A stretch of DNA of 64,000 bases from Ischnura elegans (taxonomy: Eukaryota > Arthropoda > Insecta > Odonata > Coenagrionidae). The stretch lies in assembly GCF_921293095.1 (NCBI RefSeq), contig NC_060253.1:84481992-84545991 (forward strand), written 5' to 3'. Of this stretch, positions 33,901 to 45,900 are shown one piece after another. Under the pieces are notes generated by a model. That model worked only from the letters and a program-made list of their open reading frames with translations. It was not told where the DNA came from and made no database searches. Numbering within the stretch: the first letter of the stretch is position 1; every line of letters starts with the position of its first letter. Position numbers and translations under genes: made by a program.

Positions 33901-36900
33901 TTTTATTGCTGACAGTGATAATTGCAGTATGTTAGTTGGGAAAAGTGTAAATTGTGCTGCTTTTGTTTATGTTATGTTTGTATGGTAAAATATTTCTGAA
34001 AAATAACCATTTTGTCAGCAGCGCAGTTTAATAAGAATAATGACGTTGATATAAAGGTAAGAGATTTAAATCAATACTTTAAATTGAGCATAAGGCATAC
34101 ATTAAAATAAACTGTATTTCTTAGGAAGAATACATTATTTGATGTGAGTAATATGCCTTCCGAAACTTTTAAAGCTAGTAGGAATTCAAACCAAAAACAA
34201 GTTCGAAGGGCTCGGCACTACAACAATACTGTAAAACGACCGTGGTCAGAAGGCCTTTAAATATGTATGGAGGGTAAGGAAGTGGAGGCTATGGGTCATC
34301 GAAGGCTCTTGCCTAGAAATAGAGCTTGTTTGTTAATAAAAGAGTCCGTTTCCCTACTTAAAGCACGCGATTTAAGTCCATTTTCCATGGAATGCACTCA
34401 AAGAAGGAAACCTTTCAATGCACCTCTTGCAGTGCCCAGCGATTGCATAATGAGAGTCATTCGTAGCAATATTTATAAATTTTACTTTCTGGTGATTATT
34501 TTCTGTCACTAATATATCTGTTATCCACACATAAAAGTGAATGAGACCATATGGCATCCACCCGCTTGCCGCGTCGCCGTACTCTCCGCCGCCGCCGGCC
34601 AGAACCGGTGTCGTCCGTGCGTTCGAAAAAACGATTTAAAATTCGGGGTTGCAAATTGGTGCAAGGTTTGACCTTAGATTCACAATGCAGAAGCTTCAAA
34701 GAACGACATGATATAAGTTACTTAGTGTAAGCCGGTGACAATGTCTACTTTTTTTCTACGTTTATGTGAAAAAATGGGTTGAAAACAGGCTCCGCCATTT
34801 TGTTATGTATCTATGGTTATTGATGAAAAAAAATCTTTAAAAACCTTTTAAATGAAAGAATAAGAAGTGTCAATTAAGATGGTATAACAGTTTTGTCGAT
34901 AAAACTATTTATAAAACCACTGCACGAGGATAAAGTCGGCAATTTTCAGAAAAAATCGAGGGTGGTCGTTTTTCGCTAAATTTGCTCAACTTTGACCTCA
35001 CATATATTGTTAAAGTGAAAACACAGGACCAAAATAATCTGGGTTGTTATGCACAATTTATTTGAGAATGTGTACGCGAAGTTTCAATTTCCTAGCTCAA
35101 AAAATCGATTTTGAGGTTTTGGCCAGCTTTTTTCGATTCTAGCCCACTGTGCGCCGCCATCTTAAATGACGTCAGCTCATGCAGTAATGTTGTTCTTAAC
35201 CACCTTGACCGTGCACATTATTGAAGTTTACAGTGGAGATATTGTGGTTATTACGACGTATTTTTCGTGTCGTAGTTATTCCTCGATATGTCGCAGCGTA
35301 TAGCTTCAAGTACTGCATTGTGCCTAAGTGCAGAAATACGACTAGAAATGCTCCAAATAAATATTTTCATACGGTCACCCAAGACTTAGAACGAAGATTG
35401 GTTCGGACGACAAAGTGCCGACGAATGTGAATGAAGGATAAAATGAATTCTAATATTAACGCATTGTTTATCAGATTTGACACAATCCTATACCTACTCA
35501 TCTTCACCAGTGGAAAGTTTTTTCACTTGCTGGCTTTATCCACTTCGAGGGGATCTCTGTCCGACACTTTTTGAAAAATTTGTATTCCTCAAAGAGACTA
35601 ATGCAACCATATAGAGCAACGTTCGAGAAGTTTTACTTTAAAAAATAAAATATATATTTTTAAAACATACCTTTTTCGTGTACTATTTGTAACTATCTTT
35701 ACGAGCAAAAACAGGTTAAATATTTTTAAAGATCTCTTAGTTTCCATAAGGTGAGGTGGGGTAAGTGGGACTGCGGGGTTAGCGTGACCCCCCTTCAGGT
35801 AAATCGTATTTCCGTTCTCGAAGCAGGTGGCGGTAGTGCAACATATTCCACACCTTGTTATGAAACCAGAGCCAACGACTTTGTAATACTTATCCCTTAA
35901 TTTCTCGTTCCACATGCTTAGGAAATATACCCGTCCGTTCATCTCGTAGTCTAAGTTGGTTGTGAGGAGAGGCTATACCGCAGTTCCCTCTGAATCAACG
36001 CATCGGAGGTGTTAGGTAAGAACTATATCTTGTTTTCTCTTCTTCATGGATTGGTTTTCCTTGCTTTACTTTAAATTTAGGAACTCGGGTCATTATATTT
36101 AGTTTAGTTGGGGGGTCGCACTTTCCCCATCGTAACCGTTCATTCCTGCCTTCCGGGGCAAGCGCGACCGCGTTGTCTGGGGTAAGTGCGACCCCCTGCC
36201 GCACTTACCCCAGGATACGAGGTTGAAGTATGGATTGAATTTTTAGCTTCTGTCTAACAGTTCTTGCGTTAAACTTTCTTAAATAAATGTTGCAAAACAC
36301 CGAAGTTTATAAAACTAGGTCTTTTAATTAGAGTCCTCTCATTAACTCTTATTTTCAAGGTTTATCAGATAAAGATAGCTTACTTCAGTTTGTTGATTGA
36401 TTATGATAGGGCATTGGATATTATGTCTCCTGACGAGGAGGATGTAGACGACATGGTGTTAATGCCTGAAACAAGATAGCATGAGTCGAAAAAGCTTAAC
36501 AAATTCGGTGACTAACATTCAAAGTGGAGATTGGATTCTGGCTAGATTCAGCAGCAAAAAGTCAGTTGCTCACTATGCAGGGAAAATTCTGGAGATTAAT
36601 GAATGAGGTAATGCCGTGGTTTTCTCTTTGAGGACATTTTTTGGAACTGAAATAAGTTTCACCTGTCCATGGAATGAGGATTCCAGCGAAATACCTAGGG
36701 AAGGTGTTGTAAAAATATTACCGAAGCCCCCTGTCGGCCGTCGACCGGCCGGCTTACAAATGTTTTTTTTTTCAAAAAGTATTTCAAATACTGTTTTAAA
36801 TTTCAAACTCCCAAGTCACAGGTATTGTGCACTTCAATTTTGCCCAGCCCTACTTACATAATACTTGAACTGCTCTCAGAACTAGCTATGCAATCATTGC

Positions 36901-39900
36901 AAGAAAGGCTGTTAACTTCCACCTCACCGTCCTCCTCAAAAACTCGTGCCTCCACATAATAGGTTGTGCTCGGGTCACACACGAGCTCGAACGATACATT
37001 CGTTTTGATTGTGCGTAATTTGCACGCAACCAATGGCAGTCTAAACATATGTTTAGACACTGTGGTTTAAAGTGCCAATGGCGTCGTCAGCGTAATCTTC
37101 TCGTCCGACGCTAATAAATTTAATTTCATTGTTAAATTTCATAAACACATTTAATATGTATTTTACAAGAGCCGGTGATATTATATTTCCATAGCTATGC
37201 ATCTTCACTCCCCGGCTTTAAGCATGCATGTAGCAATTTCTGTTACTTATGTAAATTAACATTGCTGCCGTTGTAATTTTCGGCAAGTTTCCGGTGTCAG
37301 CCTTGGTGAAACCAGGTTCCGTGGCGTTTGCCTTTTACGATAAAACCTCCGAAAGATATATAAGAAATAAAACCTCACTTAAAGTCGTTAAATAAACCGA
37401 GAAATTTGGTGACAATGCGCGACGCCACTGGATTTCCCACACGATTGCATGAGCTGACGTCACTTTCCGGCTGGCCAATGGAATTACGTTTTAAAGTGGG
37501 TGTGTTTTTGGAACTGTTTCGGTCATTTCTTTTGTAAATTCGTAAGAAAATATGTGAAATAAGTGCGTTAAAGTGGCCTTTATGACATTTTTACTATATT
37601 TTACGATTTTTAGTTAGTATTTGAAGGGATATTAAAATTTTGTCCAGAGACCTATTCTTGTACATTTCAACGCCGTTCACGCGGCAGGATTATGAATATT
37701 ACTCATCTTTCAATATAATTGCTAAATCGAAGACTTGCAATGATAACTGATCGCTTAAATTCAACATTGTTCTCTTAAACATACCTTCGTGTTGCACACG
37801 TTGGCTCCGTAGTTTGGCACAACAACCTTATTCTCTCCATACACGTTCACATCGTAGTAAATCCATGTTCCTCCGCTGAAAATAAGGAAAGTCACATTCG
37901 ATAAGTTGGTATTGAAGGCGGCCACGAGCAATAATAGGCAATTTTATGGATGCATATAAAATATTCCTTTGAGGATATTTGTTTTTTAGATGGTTTAAAA
38001 AAAGCAGCGGTGAGGGAAATAAAAAAATGATGGTTTAACGACCATATTTTTTCAAGGGCATGAAAAATAAATTAAAACATTTCCAATGCATGAGAGGCCA
38101 AAGGTAAAGACAATATCAATAAACATAGAAACACAAAAAAAGAAACACTCACACGGGAAAATAAACTCGGAAGCTTTCGAATAACTAACTTCTTTCTCAA
38201 CCTCAGTAAGAATGGGGAGGAAGGGAGAGTGTTGGAAAAGGGAGAAGAGGGGAGAGGTGTATGGGGAGAGGGAGTTAGGACGTTGGGATGCGACGTTCAA
38301 ACCCGGAAAGTTTACAGCTGGCCAAACTATTTGGTGATACATGGAGGACATTTCAAGCGCAATACTCCGTCCGGCGGATTGGACGTTAAGCCGTGGTCCC
38401 CTTGGTACCTTTCATTAAGAGCATACCAACGCCGGGTTTCTCTCCACCCTCCCTTCCCTAATGGTGCAAATAACCTCAGCTGTCGGTCGCCTCCTCCAAA
38501 TACCATTATTTGAGTAGCTACCACACCATGCACAAGATTCTCAAACAAAGGGCAAGTGATATGATCTTACAGGTTGGGAGTTGGAGAATGCAATCCTAAA
38601 GTACACCAAAAAGGTAATGTATCGTGAGAAATAATTTCTTTTGATTTGAGAGCATTCAATTAAGAGATCCCTCTAGTGGCGGCTCGTGAGTCAAATGCTG
38701 GGAGGGGCACACTCCACCGGGGGCTCAATTTTTTTTTTAACATTTCTTGTATTTTAGTGAGTTTTTAAGGCAATCTAGAGACCATTATGACTCACTATTA
38801 CACAAAACAATCACTAGCACTAAAACACTAACAATCAATAACTCGATTAGCTCAACTATAACTCGGATTTTTTATATTTAAACAGTTTACACATAATAAA
38901 TCAACTTGTCACCAAAACAAGGTATTCTGCAACGCTGCAACACCAAGATTATACGGCCGCCGGCCAGCGCGGCGATGTCAACTCGTCGTTCTGCGCATGT
39001 TCGGACGGCGTCCCAAGACTTCCATGAGGCACAAGCTTAGACGCGTCATAGCACCAGCAGCCACCACCACTACCACTATCCATATAACTGCATGGTGATG
39101 GATTGGGACGTTCTGGCCAGCCCCCCGCGGCTAAAAATGCGAACTTCTCGCGCTATTTTCGGGTGTTTTTCCTACATTTTCGATGCATGCGATTGAAAAA
39201 AATACTTTGGCTAATTAGCTGCAGGTCATGTTGACGCATTTTTTGGGGATTTGCGGAGAGCTTCCAGGTGTCGGCCCAACTTTCATATCAATTAATAGAT
39301 GAGCCGGAATGCGATGAGACCGTCAGGTGACAGTTTCGTCACCTTCGGGTGAAGCATGTGGCAGCACTTCTCTTGGGACAGGATCAGCATCATTATAGCC
39401 GTCTCTATAATCGGAAGATACCATTTTCACTTTAAATATACGGATGCGTTCACGCAGGAACGCAGCTGAGAATTAAGGCTAGAGGGTTTTTTTAGGAGCT
39501 ACTAATAACGGGGGGGGGGGTATAGAATACGGGAGGTGCGGGTGCCCTTCCATAAATTATTAATATAAAAGGTTCAAAATGGTGAGTTTTACGGTTTTCT
39601 GAGGGATATTTTATTAGTCCTTACGATATTATATAACTCATATTTATCCATTGAAGTAAAATGGATTAAATTTCAAATTTTCTCTGAGCTCTGGGGGTGT
39701 TTCGTCCCCCAAATCCCCCCCTTTCGCTGCGCCACTACGTTCACGTAAAACGCTGGTTTCAGGTGCCTGAAAACTAGCAGTTTGTTTTCGACGTTTTCAA
39801 GCGGGGGAAATTATTGTGTCCTTCCACGTAAAAAGCTGGAAACAAGTTTAAGTCCTCATTTGTCGAGATGTCTTCGTCTTTTTTTTTTACTAGAAAACGT

Positions 39901-42900
39901 CGTGTTTAATCTAGACAGGAAGGGAGGAGGGGTATATGATATTAATATCGAACGGAAGAATTGGGGATCGGGTTGGTGTGGTGGTTAGAGTGTTGGCTTC
40001 CCACCCGGCGGGCTCGGGTTCAAATCCCGGCAGTGGCAGAGAATTTTCAGACTGCCCGATCCCTGCTTGAATGTTGTGTGGAGGACATTTCAAGCGCAAC
40101 ACTCCGTCCGTCGGATGGGTTGTTAAGCCGTAATCCCCATGGCGCCTTTCGTTAAGAGCAGGCTAATACCGACGCCGGGTTTCTTTCCACCCTTCCTTCC
40201 ATACATTCCCTCATGGCGCAAATGACCTCAGCTGTCGGTCGCCTCCTCCAAATACCATACCATTACATACAGTAGAATTTAGGCGAGTAGCACCATCTCT
40301 TTCCTCAGTTGAAGCATGACAAAGCTAGATTCTTTTCAAACACGAGAATGAAATTAGAGACATTTGTTTAGATTATCTGGATGCGGTGTTTCAAAGTTTT
40401 TACCGAGGTCAAAGTTCCGCCATCTTAATTTGACAATTTATGGACTTAGTCTCCGACTGATATTTTAATCTTATTATCAGAGTCCTATAAATTGCCAAAC
40501 AATAACTACGAGAGAGCAGTGTTAAGAGAGAGAGCAATCTAGAGGACACTGCTTATTATAGCCAACGGAAATCCAAAAGTTACAATGCAAAAGTATATTT
40601 TCAATTATATCCCCACCAATAATGCACCTGGTGAAACCTACCCAGGCAGGTATCGAAACCGCGACCTCTTGTTTGGTAGGCGAGGACGTTACGCCGCCGC
40701 CACCGAGGTTTTCCCCTAAAAAGAACTCAACCACTGCCAAGGAGGTTGTAAATATCTGGAGGGGGCACCACTGCTTTCAACCGTGGAGCGCAGCGTGGCA
40801 GGAATGGGGGTGCTTGGGTAGGATAGCCACGCCCACTTTGACCAAAACATTGACAATCCCATAAGGGTCAATGATTACTATTTGGTGAAATTTTTGGTCG
40901 TAACTCGTTAATACATTAAAATAAAATATGCAACGCACAATTTAAATCTTCTTTTCTTACTTCATAGGTAGGTTTCGCGAAGTTATGACTCAAATATCTT
41001 TTTACAGGGAAAAATTATTATCAATAACACCACGGTTACGTTTCTACAACCAGCTCAGCTGAAAATAAAATTTTACGAGAGTAAACTAGCCTTAACTAAG
41101 CTAAAAGTGGCTAACAGCAACAGAGTTTATACATTATAATGAAATTATCGCGAATGATGGGAAAAATCCGATGACAATCACTGGCGAAATACTTATGATT
41201 ATGGTAGCATTTTTCGCTTAATGTAGTTCATTTTCAGAACAAAACTTAGCCACCTCAGTCGGAGACTAAGTCCAAAAATTGTCAAAATAAGATCCAACAA
41301 CAAACTAAGAAACAAGGCCAAAAACTCGGAAACAGCGCCTCCAGATACTAACAACCTCCTTGACTAACCCCAACTATAATTGGTATGTATATCGATGCGT
41401 TGATGGTGTTTGTCATCATGTGAATGATGGTTATCCATTGAAACCTAAGCCGATAAAGGTGAGGAAAACTCGAAAAATGTTTGTGTTCATCAATCATCAA
41501 ATCGATGGCTAAGTTCTAACAACACGCATCTCAAAAATAGCAACTTTTCAGGAGAGCAAAAAAATATTAATTTCTTTTACTTTCACACTGAAATTAAAAA
41601 CCAAAATTTCATAAAACTGAAAAAGAAGCATTCATTTGCAAACAAGGAGTTATTCTTTGCTTGTATTTTATTTTTTAAATGTTAATACACTTTGTTTAAG
41701 ATACCCGTCTCAAACCGGCCGAATTTCAAATACTTATTGTTAGAACTTAGCCATCGATATGTTAAATTACTTTCTACAGAAGTGATTGATACTTGTAATC
41801 AATTACATTTAGGGTAAGCATAATGAGCTTTAATGGAGCACAATTTTTTTTCAGAGATCGGTCCATCATTATCAATAATCACATCGTAATGTTATAATGT
41901 CGTAGCTTAAGTGATACTGATTCTTGATGGATATGAAACAATCAGATCAATTAGATAATTATGGACGTGTTTTTCCGAATTTGGGGTCAAATCAGATCAC
42001 GTCACAGATATATCCAAATACGATCAATGTTTGGTAATAAAAAAAGTGAACGCCAACGGCGCGCAACTGAAGGCTCACTTTCATAGTAACAGTTCGTTTC
42101 CATTATGTCATCGTTGTTGCCTGGAGCAGTGAACGGTTTATCGTAACTCAAGGCAACAACGGCATATTTTAAAAAAACTTCAGGGCACTTTACCTGGTAT
42201 ACATTGATTCATAAAACTTCACATCGTCCGGAGAGTGGGCCATTATGCCAATGCCATGGCAGCGACTTTTATCAGTATACCTCTTGTCTAGTCTCACCTC
42301 GAATAGTTCGTTATCAGTTAGAGGTCTGTTGGTAAATACTGCAGCGTTATGTACATTCTCCAAACTGCAATAAAAATGTGAAAATCGATGTTAACAATGC
42401 GCCTGAATGCGGTGATATAAATAAAAGACGAGATTATTTAACTTAAAGTAAGCTACATGTAAATTGCCTTTTATTTGCCGCTAAATTTATGGATACTTTA
42501 ATCTCCATTGTGTAATATCCTTTTGAAAATTAAATCCAATACATAAATATAAGTGGAAATTAGAGTTCTTTTTCTCAGTTCACGTGGATATACTATGACT
42601 TATGTCCTTTATACTTCAATTAATTGCGTGCCATATGTTATGAAACAAAGCGGTTGCTGTGTTCCAAAATCAGGTGAACATCAGCTTCCGTCTGCTTACT
42701 GCCGCTACTGCTGTTCTCGGTTTTTTGTAGTAGCCACAGTAGAGTCCACAGTAGGGAACGTCGTCAAATGACTGACGTCATCGGTTACTGCACCGTAATG
42801 CCAGTTGATTTTGGAAAAGTTTGGCAGCACTGTCAGTACTGCCAGTGAATTTCGGAACGCGCCCTAAGAATGAAAAATACCAATATAGAAGGTCAAATTT

Positions 42901-45900
42901 CCTCAATAGCATAAGAGGCGCCTCTTCCGTCTGTTGGGAGACTTACTTGACCAATAGGGTAGTTTCCTTCATCAAAGAAACCGAAAGGCATTGATTGCGA
43001 TTTGTTACCCACAATTACTGTATTCATAATATACAAATTATTTCGTTTCAGAAATACCGGTTTAGACGAATGGCAATGGCCCATTTTAATCCTCATTTGA
43101 AAAGGGCCAGATTGGCGCCCATGCGATGCCACTCCACGTGACGTCACAGGGACATAGTTTCTATAGGAGAAGATAGGAGTTATACATCGTCTGAGATTAC
43201 CAATGCATGCATGAGGCGCAGAGCTCAGGGAAACGTGTCTTAATAATCACCTATTAAAACTGGCTAAGGTCGGAAAGTTTTCTTCGTTTGATAAGGTATT
43301 AATAAACCTTTTTTAAGCCAAGCGCTACCAGACAGCAAGGTACTCAGCTACCCTCTAGCATCCTGCGTCCTATCAGCGCTCAGAGCCTCGATCAAGGTCA
43401 CCTCACAAGGCGGGAGGGGGAACCAGAAATACGTCACACGGAGAGATTTCCTTACCCGTCGCGTTTTCGAGCGCTTGAAATTTTTCACTTTTCATTTAAT
43501 CGCGAAAAATAGATATCGTCATTTAAAAATCTAAAAGCGTGAAATACGTACTCCAGGAGTAATAATCTTCCGATATAGGCAATAAAAAAATAATAGGAAA
43601 CCACCCTATTGTATCTCTGAAAGAAGTCGACTTATCAATGTAGCCGACGCGCGGGTGATATACACACAGAAACGATTGGAATCATTTTATTGCTCCGTAT
43701 TTGTTCACAGAGTTAACAATCAATTCTTTATCTGATAAGCCGTAGTAGCAATTAATTGAGACAAGTGTTCAGGAGACAGGCGCAGCAGGCAACGCAACCC
43801 CTTTATGAGTGACTCCCTGGGGACTTACGCATATCGCTTCGCCGCTGTTTCCCAGAGAGTTCCATTAACGGCCATAGAGGGCACGCGGTGCGCCGTAGTG
43901 TGACGGCACGAGCGAGGATCGGCGGAATACCTCCAAACGTTATGCCGTGCAACGCAAGCCCGCCACATCAAGAATAAGACAGACGTCCTAATTGCCTCAA
44001 AATTACTACAAAGTAGGGTCATCGCAGCCCTGACGTAGACTGAACGTGCCGTTGGTATACCGGCCATTGTAACCGTGGATGCGAAAAATAAATAAAAAAT
44101 AAAGCAAATAAAAAACGTATATAAAAAGTAAATCAGAAAATGTGCCAAGAGCTGATTGACACACTCATATTATTGGGAAAGGTATCCTTTTCAAACACTT
44201 CTCAGATGATAAACATCATCCCTATTATATGAAAAGGCCGTTTAGAAATCATGACTTTGGCGTCATCCAGGAAGGTAGTATAAGTATAATGGCTATTTTT
44301 CCGATTCATTATTTACATTCGCCGGTGAAAGAACACCACGTGCTTCATAAAGGTATTAGTTTATGGCACCGACAGTTGAAATCAGTCAATTTTTGAATCT
44401 GTCAACGTACAAGTTTTAGAACTGTTACAAAAAGTAACGATTAATTTAAATAGTTACCTACATTTTTAAATATCAATTTTAATCCTGATTTTTTTAATCC
44501 GCTGATCCCAACTTAGGTATTTAATCTCATTCATTATAGTAGATTTAAAACGCTTTTTATTCAATTACTCACTTGATCCTTTGCGCAGACAAGCCGCCAT
44601 TGAACACAACTACATTTGGGCCATGGCGATGGTGGAAACGTAACCCATTATCAATACTCCTTTTCTCCACGGTTTGGTTTTCATGGCCATCTGGAAATGA
44701 GAAAAGTGAAAAATACAATAGATAGGTATGAGGTTACTAGCGAAAGATAACTTTGGAGTTTCTAAATCTAAATAGGTGCAAATTATGGCTTTAAAATTAT
44801 TGAAGTGGTGATTCAAAGTTTAAAGTTGGTATACTTAACATCCGAGACCTATAGCTTGTACGAGTGTATTCTCAACGCTAAAACTTATACTGCAAGTAGT
44901 TTTTTTTAAGTATTCAACTCAGAAATAACATTTTATTAGTAAGTCTCGTTTCCTCCATAAAAATTTATCGCATTAAAAAGTTAGTATTGACAAATTTTCG
45001 GAAAGATTTTGACTGACTGTCTTTTATGATGGAAAAATTAGTTTAAATTGTTTCCAAAATTTCTTTTCATGAATAATACACTGGTTTTTAATTATTCTGA
45101 CATCTTTTAAAATATCTTCGAAATTAAACTTTATCAGAACCACGTTTTTCATCTAAATTTGCCCAGCCGCCCCTTGCCCCTTTAAAAACGGCTGCAAAAA
45201 AAGTATGGCCTGTAAATTTTTTCAAATGGTTGTTTGTGATTGTCTACTTGTAGGGAACGAATGATTAAAAAATCAGGATAATTAAAAATGTTGAGCTAAA
45301 TTTGGAATCCACACAAATGTTCCATACACCTGAAAATGTTTATGAGTTACGTACATAATAACGTCAGTTTTCAAACCCGGCCAAAGAATGCTTTTTTTGG
45401 CACTGACTAGCGAATGACCAATGACCGGCAAATCTGTTTTCTTGACTTGTGCTGAAAGCTAAAATTACTGAGGCTCCGTGATACGCAAATCAAAACGAAC
45501 GTATTGGCAACCGCATTAAAAATCTTGTATATTTTAATTTTTTTTAATTTTTTTATTTATTAGTTTTTTTTGGGTCCCTTACCTCCCCTTAATCCGCGTA
45601 TGCATCCCGTAATACAGACCCCTACCACTTTTAGGCATCAAACCACGCTGGTAACCCATAACTTATATTGCTAAACAGAATCCTCTTTGACCCGAGACCA
45701 CTTATTCTGGCCGAATGCGTGAGCGCGTGAAATATAACCAAGACGTGAAATTGCTTCACCATGAAAAGGGACAACATACCAAATAAAAAAATGCATGCCT
45801 GTTTATTTTTACTGTTATTGATAATGCACACTATATTTTGAGTTTGTCGGGAAAAATAGTTTGAAGAGGAGGCGTATTCAATGAGAATGTTAAGTTTACA

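Noticed and set aside
32297-34699. Identical 67- and 61-codon ORFs at 32297-32624 (plus) and 34372-34699 (minus)
   Set aside because: They are mirror images produced by the inverted arms of the Transib-like element, not a conserved gene pair.
39963-40035. Possible tRNA gene on the plus strand
   Set aside because: The tRNA-like head continues into a repeated SINE body found at three other places.
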